Notes: generated from the letters alone by a model not told the origin. A stretch of 64,000 bases of DNA from Trichaptum fuscoviolaceum (GCA_910574455.1 CAJSYZ010000004.1:1612001-1676000); one strand, 5' to 3'; numbered from the stretch's first letter, positions 10,166 to 22,214 are shown. Made by a program: numbers and translations.

Positions 10166-11540
10166 ATGCCGGAGTCAGGGATACCTCAGGCTCACCTAGC
10201 TATGCCTGCCACGGGGGAACCTCAGGCTAATAGTAGTTTTAGTAGCTCCGAGTTGGAGCACAAGACTGCACCGAGTTTAGTAGCCCAGGCTGCGTCTGCA
10301 TACGGTGCGTACCAGTATGCTATTGTACTTCAACAAAGTGCTTATGAGTCATGATTATTCAACGTACTACTGCTTGCACTTGAATGATAGCTCTACTCCG
10401 CAATTCTGAGGTCCGTAATTTCAAACAGCAACATGATGATAACGAACAATTAGTATTAATGAGGTGTTTCTCAAGACCTCACTACTACTGCCACCGTCCG
10501 ACTCAGAGTCTCCTGTTGCCAGTGCCCACACAACACTGCCAGTGCCAGTTTCAAGTTCTGTTCCAATGACTATGGAGACATGGCGTAAAGACATATTGAC
10601 CTACAGGCAGAATATAACGGATGCCCTTTCGTCAGCTGCAGAAGGCAAAACGGAGCACAGCAACCGCGTAGAGAAAGGACGAAGCACGATTGCCAACTTT
10701 GATCGCAATTTCACCTCCGAAGATACAATACAGAAAGTCAAAGGCACAGGCGCAACCCTTCCATCTGAGAAGGAACGTAGAGCAATGGCTGTGCGTAGGG
10801 TGACAGAGCCTTACAGGGCGAGTGCAATTGATGTGCTGGCGGCAGACGTGATGAAGCACAGGGCGGCAACGGAGCATCGTGTTAAAGCTGTTGAGGCGCA
10901 ATTGGGCGCCATGAACAACCATATTACCACCGTTGCTGACGCTGTATACAAGAATTTGGAAAAGGACAGTGCCCCTAAAAAGGACTTGCAGCTCGCGGTT
11001 TCAACCCAAGCTATAGCAGAAGGTGTAATGGCGGACATAAACAATTTGAAACGTGAGCTCTTAGACGAGAGGGAGAAGGCAAAATCCAGTTTCAGTTCAA
11101 TGATCGACAATATTCAAACACAGCTTCGTGAGGCAATATGGCAATGCGAGAGAGCCAATGCCCACAATCTCCAACTCTTCCTTCGTCTTTCCGAGTTATT
11201 CTCTCTGTCTACAGCGGCCTTGGCAGATGTAAGTGTGAATGGTATCACTGTGTGCCATTTTCTTACACAATTCACCACACAGATTGAGCACGTCACTCTT
11301 GCCGATGGTATGCGTACCGACAGGGAGGACACTGCATTACGTCGTGACGGAGGAGAGAACGAGAATGTACCGCAAACTGAGGGCGAGGGCATGTCTGGTG
11401 TCAAGGGAAAGGGAAAGGACATACCAACAAGCCGCGATAGTCACGCTACCAGAGCAAGTGAGCCAGGCCCGTCGGCTCAACAGCCTCAAGCTACCAGTGT
11501 CAGTGAGCCAGGCCTGTCGGCTTATCATGCAGACTACTAG
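10166..11540 (+). CDS. Coiled-coil protein of unknown function
   Basis: I read two exons, 10166-10304 (starting MPESGIPQ) and 10549-11540, joined in phase 1 across a 244-nt intron with GTGCGT donor and GTGCCAG acceptor. The product is about 376 residues. The second exon is open throughout, mostly helical and charged, with likely coiled-coil stretches (KAVEAQLGAMNNHITTVAD; NNLKRELLDEREKAKSSF). The tail is low-complexity and contains two related SEPGPSAQQ / SEPGLSAYH units. No family recognised. The upstream intron ends in the same CACTGCCAGTGCCAG vocabulary as the introns of the peptidase-like gene, and the second exon begins |TTTCA like that gene's exon 4, so both may belong to one class of accessory genes. 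The first exon could be wrong; the main exon is well supported as an ORF. Confidence 0.55.
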
Positions 11541-12097
11541 AGCTCCACGTCCGAGCCTTACCGATCTCCGCCAGCTAAGAGTAGCTCAGGATCAGTCCTC
11601 AGAGCTTACAAACTTACAGAAATTTACTGATACCATGCTCTACATGCCAGTGTTCTAATAGTTTCAATTTATGTTACAAAGTAGCATAAGTTCTAGATCA
11701 ATACATCTGTGTGTTCTTTGACGGCAAATAATGCTTTGAAAGTCTAACACTTAAGTTGTGCATCTATTCTTCAAGTTGTGGATATTCAAGTTGCAACTTG
11801 TAACAACTACGGTGGTCTCAACATCCGCCTTCACTCGTCTCTTGAGCCCGAAGGGCATTGCAACAGGAATGCCAGTGGTAGTAAGTCCCCTGCCCCTCAA
11901 CTCTTCCGATCACATCAGACTTAAATATAATTCAGCGACGTTTAGCTCTCGGGACACTGTCATCATAAGTAATGGGAAACAGGGAAACTTGAGCAGGAAG
12001 TCAAAGTTGCAGGGCTGCACTCCTACAGCATACTAGGTGGTACGTTTCTTCAATTCTCTTCCAAGCAACAGCTTTGACATGTCTTACAGAGCATGAG

Positions 12098-12506
12098 CTA
12101 ACAGTCAAGTAACGCGATCTGAGCAGGTCCGACCCACTTGCATACCCTCCACCGAAATGATTGCCCGCGAAGCTCGTCTGCAGTACGTATCTTGTCCTCC
12201 GCTCCCGGGCGCACCTTCTGCGCCTGATCCGCAATCGCTCCAAGCAGCCACAGTCTCTCCTCGCTCGAAGCTAAGCGGGTCTCGATGAGTTCAATCAGTT
12301 GGTAGACTTTCGAGGTTAGAGAGGTAACGGTCGACGTGAGCACGGCGTTGAGCTCGCGGAGGTCGGCAAAGATGCGGGAGAGGTCCAGAGGGAGGGAGTC
12401 GAGACTCGAGAGTCTGCGCATAGTCTGCAGGCAGATCAAGAGTGTATGAGGAAGCGTCCGGTTGCATGACCGCTGGCGTTGTCGATGCGATAAGCCTCGG
12501 CAACAC
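12098..12506 (-). pseudogene. ING-family (Pho23-like) N-terminal domain pseudogene
   Basis: The pieces LDLPADYAQTL, then LDSLPLDLSRIFADLREL, then LIELIETRLASSEERLWLL and GAEDKIRTADELR follow the ING N-terminal helical domain, which in Pho23/ING proteins recruits histone acetyltransferase or deacetylase complexes. The frame breaks between QTL and DSLPLDL: an imperfect 7-bp duplication (CTCGAGT then CTCGACT, about 12402-12416) shifts the frame. No nuclear-localisation region and no PHD finger follow, so the copy is truncated as well as frameshifted. It lies next to the second copy of the 105-bp repeat, just as the TFIIF-alpha pseudogene lies next to the first. Confidence 0.75.
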
Positions 12507-12699
12507 GGATTGCGAGTCTGCTCGAGACTCCGAGTCCTGATCTAATAAGAAAAAGTGTTAGTTAAACATAATTATCTGCAAGAAAGAATGCCTTAGATTG
12601 GCCTCGAATGCAATGAAGACAATTTTAGGAGACTTACTGGTTTGGACTTGAAGAAAAGAGGAAGATCTCCCAAAGTAATGTGAGGATTGTAAAGAAAGG

Positions 12700-12805
12700 C
12701 ATGACCGCGTGTCCGGGATGAACTCAAACGGTCAGTGGTTGAGCGGACATCGGGTTCAACACCTAGTCCGAAAGCACAGAAGTGCCCTGCCCAACCACCT
12801 TGCCC
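12700..12805. repeat. Dispersed repeat, copy 2
   Basis: Same family and orientation as 9667-9775, starting CCGCGTGTCCGGGATGAA. The minus strand carries an open frame reading GVEPDVRSTTDRLSSSRTRG. It lies on the minus-strand-upstream side of the ING pseudogene. Confidence 0.75.
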
Positions 12806-13055
12806 TCCTCCACTTTCCACCACTTACTAGGGGGATATGGAGGGTGTTGACGGACGTGGCAACAAGCCTTGGGGTTTGCCAGTGTGTGAGAAAAACTTAG
12901 TAAAATTGCTACGACTCGGAGCGCTACTAGCCTGCAGTGTCACTGCCAGACTCACTGGCAAGCTGTTTAACTTTATTTTTTATGAAGGAACTTCCTTTCA
13001 TCTGAAGTTAGTTATTCATCATAACAGCAAATCATACTTACCTCTACTCTCTACA

Positions 13056-14926
13056 ATGCTCTCCACTGCTGATGAAACGATCACCAAGCGACTGCACATA
13101 TCAGGCTTGACGCGCCAAATAGCTTTCAATGACCTTCAAACGCGCTTATCATCGTTCGGGACTGTGAAAGCTGTGGATGGCCTCGGAAAATTAGATGCGA
13201 ACGGTGACCTACGGCCGTATGCCTATGTGACGATTGAGTCCACGAAGGGCCAGATTTCAAAGTGTCAGTCTGATGGTTTCTCTCCTCCGAACGTGCTCAT
13301 AGATTCTTAGGCATGAATCTACTCAGTGGGACGACTTGGAAGGGGGCAAAGCTGCGAATAGGAGAGGCAAAGCCTGACTTTGCGGAACGGTACGATACAT
13401 CTGCTTGTACAAGACCTTAATTTCATGGCTTTCCAGAATAAAAGCAGAGATTGAAAGCTCGCAACGAATGGCGGACGACGCTTCGAAGCGACCACGAAAA
13501 CGTAGACGGCTGCTACGAGGTTGTAAAGGTGTTCTTGCATCTGACATTTCTCTCCTTACTCCCTCGAACTTCTCGCAACGTTCTCTTTGGCGAAAAACCC
13601 CGCTAGGACGGCTCATTCGCCCAATGCGCATGCGTCCTGGGCGTCCACTCCCTCTGGTCCCGGCCCCGGTCTCCGGTGGGCAAAAGTTAGCATTGGCGCA
13701 GAAGAGAAAGCGCGAAAGGAAGGGAAGGGACGGTCTCGTGAGGCAAAGGAGAAGGCTGATTGATCCGGAGCTGTGGGGGAGCGAATATCTGAAGGGTGTT
13801 ATGCTTAAAAGTGGATCGGGTGTGATTTTGCCAGAGAGAAAGGCGGTTGATATTGCGGTTCCTTCCGAACCTCCAGCTCTTGAGGGTGTAGATGAAGAAG
13901 ACAGCAGTCTTTCGCATCCAATTGAAAAGGTCAGACGACCACCTTCTCCCCGACTCCCAACACCAGCCTCTCCTCACCCGCCGAAAGAACAGAAGAAAGC
14001 CACCATCACACCGCCTGCTCCAACCACACTTCCACCTCCGTTCACTTTGGAGCCTGCGCCAGAAAATGATCTTGCACGGGAGGCTGCACAGTCTTTATCA
14101 TTCCTAACAAGTTTGTTCGGTAACGCGAACGAGGAAAGCGACTGGGGAGGCGCGGAGAGTCTCAGCGATCTTGAAGTTGAGGTCATTGCGCCGTCGAATT
14201 CTAGGACACCATTACTCGCATCGGGCGGATTGAACGAAGAAGGAGATGTAGAGATTGTACCAAGGGAAAGGGCAGCAACAAAGGCGACAGTGAAAACTCA
14301 GGTGCCAGCGGAGACTGACCTTCAAGAATCTTTGGAGGTTGATGACGATCCCGGGATTGACGCTGTTGAGGCGGCATCGGCACCGCAGAAATCACCTGCC
14401 GTTCACCTCACCAAGCTAAAAGCCATGTTCGCTCCTCGCGAGGAAGACGGTGAGCAATTCTGCGCGGCAAGTTTCTTTATATATTGTCTGACAAAGTACA
14501 CATTATCCAGTCGGGTTCTCGATTCTGAATAACCTTGACATCGACCTCGAACTTGATGAGACTGTCGATTTTCCGACGACCTCACAACCTGCTCGATCAT
14601 TGTCGCATTCTATCCCTTCAACGACAACCAACCAAAGACCTACAGAAGTCGTTCATCCAAGTCTGTCGTTTGACCCTACTAAACCCTTATTCTTCCCACG
14701 CGAAGCTTCTTTCTCGTCTAATGTCGTCAAAGGCAAGGGTCCGAAAGACATCATCAGCGTCTTCCGCGAGCGCGGCTGGACACTAGATGCTTTTTGCCGG
14801 TCACAGAATGCGGATGAGATACGGAAACGTTGGGAGGATTGTAAAGTCGATCTGACAAAGGAATGGAAGCGCAGGCATCGAGAAGCTATCAAATCTGTGA
14901 GGAGAAGGGGAGGGGTTCGCGATTGA
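13056..14926 (+). CDS. NOP8-like nucleolar RRM protein
   Basis: Four exons join in frame: 13056-13263, 13311-13389, 13437-14449 and 14511-14926 (571 aa; introns 47, 47 and 61 nt). The N-terminus is an RRM (KRLHISGLT strand, RPYAYVTIEST, then NLLSGTTWKGAKLRIGEAKP), followed by PDFAERIKAE, a basic PRKRRRLLRG patch, PLGRLIRPMRMRP, an acidic Pro-rich middle, and a conserved C-terminal part (LTKLKAMFAPREE, FSILNNLDIDLELDE, WTLDAFCRSQ). This order fits fungal Nop8-type proteins, which act in the nucleolus in 60S ribosome assembly. All junctions keep frame and no defect is seen. ATG at 13056 is the only Met before the RRM in frame with it that follows the upstream noncoding stretch. Exact orthology to yeast Nop8 is inferred. 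Confidence 0.8.
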
Positions 14927-15366
14927 TTGATCTGTTTTTATGATGTGATTTGCTTCAATATTTGCATAAGCGCAAGCTGATATCTCCCGGACTCTTTACA
15001 TTCTCCCGAGCGATATTGACTTTAAGATGTTACTAACTGTGCCAAAGTCAACCTTAAGCTTTCGCCGACCTTCTGTTCAAGTGGATTGATTGCTAATAGC
15101 TATAGAAGAACCGTGTATTACAGTATGCGCTACAATATGTCGATACATAGAATGTAAATGAATAAGAATAACGAGATTGCATTTATCCGGACAACTGTGT
15201 GATGCGAAGAATATGTGATGTGATGCCATGTGAAATGTGCTAAAGGATCTGCGGTCATAAACTCATACAAGGTCGTTACGAATGGGAATGTCGATCAGGG
15301 ATACTAGGGTCGAGTAAACGGATCATGTATCCGTGTAGGTATAGAGATGGGTTGGTATCCGAGTCG

Positions 15367-16988
15367 TTAGAGAGTTGTGCGTCGTCGCTTGCTTTGCCGC
15401 AAAGGGGCAGAATTATTTGTTGTGACATCCTTTGACGTCGGTGAGGGAGCTATATCCTCAAGCTTCCTCTTCTGGGGCCGTCCTCGAGAACGCTTAGCAG
15501 GTAACGAAGGTAAGGACTCCGAAGTAGCGATGCCATCGGGAGCTGAAGCTTCGGTCGGTATGCTAGTAGACTCATCCGGTGCGCAACCGGCAGCGTTTGT
15601 CGACGACGAGGCAGCTGTTTCTACTGACTGGATCTTCCGGGGCCGTCCACGAGGGCGCTTGGATAGAGACTCCGAAGCTGCGTCGGCCTTGAGAACTGAC
15701 GGCTGGGTATTTAACACTTCGATAGACGCTTGAACCTCGATTTGCGTGGCCTCAAAGTTGGCTGCCGCCCTCTCCTTCTGTTTCCTTGTCATGGGGCCTC
15801 TTGTGTCCTTGGGAGGTTCCAAGTTTTCGGATGCGCGAGGTTTCCTATCTCGTTTGGCCTTCACAGGATGGAGCTCCACGGGCTCATCACAAAGGACGCG
15901 TAAATGCTCGAGTGGCTGTAGAAACTCGCTCCCCCAATTCCACTCCTCCGGGATAGGTGTATTCTCCCACGTCTCTCCTTTCGCAAGGGCATCCTGTACT
16001 TTTTTGTGAGTCTCGTTCAGTATCTTGGCAGCCTTGAGCACTCTCCAATCTGCCTTAATGACTGCGCGATCTTCCGGTCCAATATCGGGATTAAAGCCTA
16101 CGTGCGATCTGCGATGCATGGGAGTAGGCGCATATCCTAGGTGATCATAGAGAGCAGCATATACTGCTTCTTCATAATTCTGCCGCGCCTTTGTGACATC
16201 GTACTCTAGATGTCTAGGTCCCTCTGGATGAAGATCATCCTCGGGCTGGCCTCGGGTGGCTTTAGCAGCACGAGCAGCATTCCGAGTTAATACACGCGAT
16301 GACGCAGTCCGAGACTGAGATGATTGACGAGATTTGCGTCCCTTGTCCTCAGTGGACACTTGGGGCTGCGGATCTGGAACTACGGTGGCAAGAGTCCCTT
16401 TGACGTCTTCTGTACGCGACAGGTGGTCCTTCGTGTCCTTAAAGGAGTTTAGAATTAGGGAGTTCTTTGTAGATGATACAGCTTTGTCGGAGACCTCATG
16501 CTCGGACGTGGCTAGAGTGAGGGACGATAACGATGAATTGTAAGACGATGGGGTTGATTGTCTAGAAGTAACGGTGGCGTGGATATTATACTCCCTTTGC
16601 GCATTACGAAACACGTCAGGGTGCATAGTGTGGGTGGTAGAATCAGATTCCGTGCTGAGGCCCTGATCTGTGGGACTGCTTGACAAGGCAGTGTGTGGCT
16701 TATAACTAAGACCAGCTTTCGTCTCGATCTTCCTTTTGAAGCGAGGGTGCATGGTCAAGTTTCGAACATCCGAGACGGTGCTCAATGCGGTCTCTGACGT
16801 CTCCGCTTTTGCAACCTGGCTCCTTGACTTAGGCTCTGCCCGCATTTCACTAACAATACTATGGCTACACTTGACGGATGAATTTAGGTGAGCCCTAAAC
16901 AGCTCTTTGTGCACTGTGGTCAAAGTAGGCCACGGAATGAGCGATTGAACGGTTGCGACAGAACAAAGAAACACTTACAAGCACGCAT
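15367..16988 (-). CDS. AT-hook DNA-binding protein
   Basis: One long exon (16913-15367) preceded by a probable 10-nt first exon (16988-16979, MRA plus one base) and a 65-nt intron gives about 518 aa. Two AT-hook cores are visible near the C-terminus: KRPRGRPRK and KRSRGRPQKRK, and the protein ends QSKRRRTTL, a basic nuclear-targeting tail. The middle carries a conserved-looking block (QNYEEAVYAALYDHLGY, then WRVLKAAKILNETHKKVQDA, then EEWNWGSEFLQPLEHL). AT-hooks bind the minor groove of AT-rich DNA, so a nuclear chromatin role is likely; partner and target are unknown. The tiny first exon is a splice-based guess; a start further in, such as MRAEPKSRS, is the alternative. The reading frame is undamaged. 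Confidence 0.7.
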
Positions 16989-17985
16989 TGTAAGTGTAGG
17001 GCGCTTAGTGAAAGCGAAAGCGTGTAAGCCCGCCTGTGTACAGGGAAGAAAGAAATTGAGTGTAGTACAAAGAAGAAGAGAGAGGTTAAAGGATGAATGC
17101 GCCGCCACATCCCTACAGTTTCCTGATCGGGCTTACCCGAATAGTACTCAGAATCTTGTAACGCGTTCGTTTTAAGTTCCAAATTTAGTAGTACTCACGT
17201 GATCGTGTTTTGGTGCACGTCACGGGCAAGGCCGCCCTAAAGTAACGCAGTCATCATTCAAATTTAAGTTGTCCGACTCGTTTCGCCAACTTGAAGCCTA
17301 AGGGACCACGTCTCAGAATGTTAAGGTGAGTGTCTCACAACGAATTATTCATGAAATGAACTGATTTAGTCCATTCAAATCTGCATCAGAAAAACTGCTT
17401 TCCTACCTGAAACTTGCAAAAGACTCTGAACTTATGAAAATTGTGAAGACATAACCAGACCAGGCTTGTTTGGACACGTAGTGCGTCAGAAAGAAGGCTA
17501 TTCTGCTCGTAAGACTGTCTCTCAGCTCCAAAACGCGTAAGCTGTGAACTTGTTGAACAGGAGTCATCTTGCTGATGCAGTGATACCAGGACTTCCGTTC
17601 AACGTGACTTATGGAACATGAAAGAGAAATATGTTGTGCCTATTTCTCGTACACTCTGAGAAACTATTCGACTCATTGGTAATATTTGCTCCAGCTTGAC
17701 ACGAACATCAGACAATATACTATTCTATCTTCTAGAATTGCTACGCACAGTTCTTCAGAAACATTGCGAAAAGACTAAACAATCTCTATGACGAAGGCTC
17801 TTAGAGGAGTAGGTACAGGTGCAATCTGTCATCACATATTCAGAGAAGTGAGCCCAGCATCTAGGCCTTTAATAAAACACATTTTCGGTTACATGCAACT
17901 TCGGTTTCCAACCCAGTCTCTGCGTCTGTACCGATTTCACTTCCATATCGGCAGCCCATACGCTGCTGCAGGTGGTCCTGGGTCA
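16989..17985. other. No gene identified
   Basis: The first 200 bp is probably the promoter side of the AT-hook gene. The rest has no frame I can support; a short + strand stretch near 17450-17560 reads somewhat coding-like but is full of stops. Confidence 0.4.
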
Positions 17986-17989
17986 GTAC

Positions 17990-18730
17990 GATACCATGCA
18001 TTATAAAGGTGCAAGAACGCGAACCCCGCGAGGGGACCACCGCTCTCAAGTGGATGCCTTTTGGCCTTCGAGCTTCGTCAACTTTCCACGTTCGTAGAGG
18101 GCTCTCGCTTGAGTGATGACGACTGTCTTCCAAACCATCAAATGCGCCACGGGGAGATAGTACCGTGTATACGGGCTGGTGTCAAGCGGACGGTTTCCGG
18201 CTTTGAGTGCATCATCAAACACGAAATTGTTAAGATCCATGAGGTTCTTTAGATGGATCTGATAAGGAAAGCTAAGCAACTCAGTACGTCGAGACAATGC
18301 GAAACGATACTCACCACTCTGACAATAGTCTTTCCTTCTCCTATGTACCAGGCATATCTCTACCCACAAGAATTCGCTAGCCATGGGTTGAACTTCCTTA
18401 TTGAACCGTCTCCGTATCCAAACACTCCAGGAGGAGCGATTATATGAGTGTTAACATACCCCTCCTCTCCAGCTTTCAGAATGCTACGTCAACGTATATT
18501 CAGTGCACTGTGCGAAATAAAACGAGAAACAAAATTAACCAACGGTATGTCCACATGGTCATGAAAAAAGTCGAATGAAATCTTCCTAATATCCTCTTCA
18601 GACACTCGGTTGATTGGGGATGCGATTCCGTCGGTCCAGACACGTATTTGACATCCGTCCGGCCATCCTTGAGGTTTCGCTGGTATGTATGATAATACTA
18701 AGGCTATACGTGCTGCAGTGGCTTCCACTA
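17990..18730 (-). pseudogene. NAD-dependent epimerase/dehydratase (SDR) pseudogene
   Basis: Fragments fit an atypical/extended SDR of the fungal NAD-epimerase type: DGIASPINRVSEEDI, HVDIPLVNF, then IIAPPGVFGYGDGSIRKF (the family usually has IIAPSTIYG here), IGEGKTIVRV, an intron at about 18256-18311, and IHLKNLMDLNNFVFDDAL with ALYERGKLTKLEGQK near the end. A stop separates GYGDGS from the GEGK strand, and the N-terminal dinucleotide-binding GxxGxxG part is not recognisable. I call it a decayed copy. It gives no evidence of substrate. Confidence 0.55.
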
Positions 18731-19180
18731 AATTAATTTGCGGGGCAGAGATCTTATGTAAGTTCTGACAAACATACCATATACTTCCGCCATTCGCATT
18801 GACTTACAATTAATTTTGCGGTTGAAGATTGTCCACTCCGGCAGACCTTAGGGATGAAGAAGTCTCGAATTTGATTGTATCTTCAAGATAAGGGGATATT
18901 ACTACCCGATGTGGTACATTTTATTTAGTATCTAGTTAGGTTCTTGATTTCATTAAACCCGCCATCAACCTAAAACCTGTCAAGAGAGGTTTTATTTTCG
19001 GGTGACTCTACAACCTACTCATCGTTGGGAATCCATCCAAAGATCTTCAGATATCATTCATCGATGTCAGACATTTGACCCAACACATATAGAAGATATA
19101 AGTGCTAATTATAAGACAAATAAGATGACTGAAGCACTGACACTTGGCTGAAAATTTTTGAAGCTGGGAACAATAGTCCG
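18731..19180. other. No gene identified
   Basis: AT-rich spacer between the decayed SDR and the 3' end of the phosphotransferase gene. Nothing coding seen. Confidence 0.5.
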
Positions 19181-20301
19181 TCAAGGAACGGAAGACTGTG
19201 GAGTAGGTGGGCGACCAACATAACCATCACAAGTGGCCCGCAGAACTGCATCAATATGCTGTAAGCCAATGTCTTCTTCATTAGCAGGGAGCATCTGATT
19301 GGCTTCATCGTACTGACACCCATAGGTTAGGAAGAGGCCGATCATTGCAATATCTTCGATGCGCTTCTTGTTCTCGTCGGAGACGGAGCCCATCGCGCCG
19401 TACAAGTCGTTGTAGAACAGGCTGCGGAGCTCCTGATGGTTGGCATAGTAGACAATGTGCCCCAGTCCACGTTTTGCATCGATCATTGTATGGATCCCGA
19501 GCATGTTCTCGACTTCTGCAAGCGGCATGCCAAACGGACTGATCGTCGCCTTCGCCCAGTCGCAGACGCCCGACAACTTACCAGTTGTCGGGTCCGCGTG
19601 GATGTTGTTCTCGACAAGGTCTGCGTGGTTGGGTACGAGGGGCCAGTCGTCGGTTAGGATATACGGGAGGCGTGCCAGGAGCCGGTTCACTATAGGGCGA
19701 AAGCGCTCCGGAAGGCCGGCTGAGAGTTGCGATAGATCAGACGTGTACTTTGTGTTCAGCGATGTACGATCCGGCACCGACATCGTCTTTGGGGTTTTGT
19801 GCCATGCAGAGGCAAAGAACCTGTATCGGCAAATATTAAGTGGAAGAGATTCTGCATGTATGACGGAAAGTCTTACCGAGCAAAGTCTCCCAAGGTTTGT
19901 TGCAACAGAAAGCTGTCATTCTCGCGTAGACGGTCTCGGGCGAGGTATAAGGAGACCCCTCCCACAATTTCCATCTTGTATATATGGAGCTCTCCTAATT
20001 TTCCTGAATCACTGGTCTTTGGTACGAAGCCAGCGTAGGCTTTTTGAATGTAACTGAGGAGCTCCAAGTCCAGGGGGCTACTGCCGGCTCGAAATTGTAT
20101 AGCGTAGTTCCCGGAAATGACGGTGTAGCTGCTAGCACCCTGAACGAGTGTTGGCTTGGGAGACTCTCCGGTGATGCGTTCAGCCTCTTCGTTACATTGC
20201 TGCTGGGTCGGACGACCATCTACTGAGAAAAACTTAGATATTTGATACTGTCTGAGGCGCGCCATAGCGCTCTCCATCGATACTATGGGGGCTACTGCCA
20301 T
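19181..20301 (-). CDS. APH-fold phosphotransferase (fungal aminoglycoside-kinase-like family)
   Basis: Two exons, 20301-19877 and 19820-19181, joined in frame over a 56-nt intron, give 354 aa. The N-lobe has YTVISGNYAIQFR; the C-lobe has the catalytic loop LVPNHADLVENNIHAD, with the Brenner-type HxD and downstream Asn, and the metal-binding Asp in GVCDWAKATISPFGMPL. This is the layout of the large fungal APH family, whose members phosphorylate small molecules or have unknown substrates; the name does not imply drug resistance. No damage is visible: the loop Asp, Asn and the DW Asp are all present. Substrate unknown. The ATG at 20301 starts directly after noncoding sequence and opens MAVAPIVSMESAM. 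Confidence 0.8.
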
Positions 20302-20948
20302 GATGGAAGGAGTGAAGTTATGATATTGACGATGGTTGTATGTAGTGTTCGTAAATGATCGTGAGGCGAAGGATGAGGAGTAGAGGAACGCGATGGTTTA
20401 AGGCATGCTACGAGCGCATCGTGGAAAATACCCTCCAGCTATCACAGTCTAGCTACCCTTGGCAAAGTACCTGAGCCGTGAAGAATCGAGATTCGGGGAC
20501 ACCGGTGGTATCGATCGGTACGTAACAGAAGTGTTTTTAAGTCCAGCTCCATCAACATCATGCTGATCGCGGAAACCACCGGATCGAATCGCGGTGCAAA
20601 TATGTTTGTGTATACCACGGGCACGATAACATCTGATAGCATGCTAACTGCTGCCAACTTTGGGATGTGCCAGAGTCAGAGAGCGAAGGTGAGATGGATG
20701 AGATGGTACTTCCGCACGGATTTGATCGTCCCTTTCATCCTACCACTACGTTGTAATGTGGCAATGCTTGTCAACAGCATACGACAGGATATGGAGAAGG
20801 AAATCATATTTATTGGCATATTCGGAGAACAAGGCACAGAAAAAGTTACATATGTATATACAAATCACCGATCCAGCGGTCGGAAACCGACTTCAACTGC
20901 AGGTCCCATTGTCCATTAAATTAAACTCTAGCGTGGATTATGTATTAC
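20302..20948. other. Intergenic, no gene identified
   Basis: Spacer between two minus-strand genes. A + strand open frame at 20560-20919 shows no recognisable motif and I do not support it as a gene. Confidence 0.5.
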
Positions 20949-22190
20949 TTAGGAGCGGCTTCTAAAAAGTCCGGTAAGTTTAGATCGTGAAGCTTTTCGC
21001 TTCAGGTCGCGTTGCTGTTCGTAAAATGGAGTAATAATCATGGAAGGAAAGGAAGGTGGTGCGAAGGATGAAGCAATAAATTCGCGTTGGCCCTCGTGAG
21101 CGATAGGGACTGCTGAATGGGAAGGGGGAGCCATATCCTTGCGTCGCTTCTCATGATGAGGAACATCGGCGGTATGCATTGCAGGCGGGGGGACATTGAC
21201 TGTCGCAGAGCGGTGTCTTGAGTGAGAACGAGGGTGAGACGCTGTTCCATCCACGGGAGGGACAGCGAAGGCATTCAACACACCAGGTGCCGCAGAGCTC
21301 GAGCGTCTGTGGCGTGTCCCATAGGACGATGCAGGGATAATGTTACCAGTGCTAATCATGGTCGAATCACGGTGTCGGACGATCCTGGAGAGGTCCAAGA
21401 AGCTATCGCGACGGTCAGAGAAGCAGTCACTATCGCGGCGAGCAGATTCTGGCTCAGACTCATCATCCCAGTCGGGGTTCTCCTCCTTCCTCGCCCTTAA
21501 ACGAGGGAGAAACCCCGAAGTTTTCTTCGGAGGGGCCATGGAAGAATCCGATGTCGCAGGGAGGAGTCCCTGAAGCTCGAGTCGTTCATCCTCGTCCCTG
21601 TAGAGTCCACCCCGACCATCTCTGTAAACCCCGCTGACTGCACCATCGTGCGCTTGACTCTCGGTGACACGGCGAACATTCTTCTCGAAGGAACCACCGT
21701 CCAGCATCTGGGTAAGCTGGACTTCCTGGGCAAGGGAAAGCGGAGCGGCCGATCCAGTCAAGTGTGCATAGCGAGACTGCGGTGTAGACGTTTTGCGCGT
21801 TCTCTGCTTTGGAGCGGGCTCGCTCGATTTCGTAAACGGTGCTGCAAGAGAGAGGGAACGCAAGTGCGCGAATGACCTCTTCGACCTGACCTTTGGCATT
21901 GGCACTGAACTCGTGCTATGGTCCGTGGAAGACGAAGTCATGCTAGGCGAAGACTGGGCAGAGCTTTGTGAGGCCGAATTAGGGGATGCTCGAGTTGGAT
22001 CCCGAAGACCAGCAGTTCTAATAGAGGGGCGGGGCCTACTTGATGATCGGCTCTCGCGGACAGGGACACAAAGAACTGCATCGGAACCAGGCATTATCCC
22101 AGTCGTCCAGGAAGTTGTCGAGGAGCGCGAACGTGAATGAGTGTGAACGATGTTTGAGGGATCGTCATCAAGGAAAGCGAAATGAGGCAT
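20949..22190 (-). CDS. Ser/Arg-rich conserved-type fungal protein, unknown function
   Basis: A single uninterrupted frame of about 413 aa from MPHFAFLDDDPSNIVH; an upstream in-frame ATG at 22214 would add eight residues, but MPHFAFLDDD looks like the natural start. The protein is low-complexity Ser/Pro/Arg-rich with many RRxSxS-type sites, and contains more ordered blocks: GSAAPLSLAQEVQLTQMLDG with SFEKNVRRVTESQ, VYRDGRGGLYRDEDERLE, and a C-terminal PSMIITPFYEQQRDLKRKAS ending FRSRS. No enzymatic motif and no membrane segment. Probably a disordered cytoplasmic or nuclear phosphoprotein; I do not recognise a named family. Confidence 0.7.
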   Translation of the reverse strand: MPHFAFLDDDPSNIVHTHSRSRSSTTSWTTGIMPGSDAVLCVPVRESRSSSRPRPSIRTAGLRDPTRASPNSASQSSAQSSPSMTSSSTDHSTSSVPMPKVRSKRSFAHLRSLSLAAPFTKSSEPAPKQRTRKTSTPQSRYAHLTGSAAPLSLAQEVQLTQMLDGGSFEKNVRRVTESQAHDGAVSGVYRDGRGGLYRDEDERLELQGLLPATSDSSMAPPKKTSGFLPRLRARKEENPDWDDESEPESARRDSDCFSDRRDSFLDLSRIVRHRDSTMISTGNIIPASSYGTRHRRSSSAAPGVLNAFAVPPVDGTASHPRSHSRHRSATVNVPPPAMHTADVPHHEKRRKDMAPPSHSAVPIAHEGQREFIASSFAPPSFPSMIITPFYEQQRDLKRKASRSKLTGLFRSRS

Positions 22191-22214
22191 AGTATCTATG
22201 CGTCGACACTTCAA

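Noticed and set aside
12700..12805. tRNA- or SINE-like gene (A-box-like TGGTTGAGCGG and B-box-like GGTTCAACACC)
   Set aside because: The two boxes are far too close together, no cloverleaf can be drawn, and the other copy lacks the A-box-like match.
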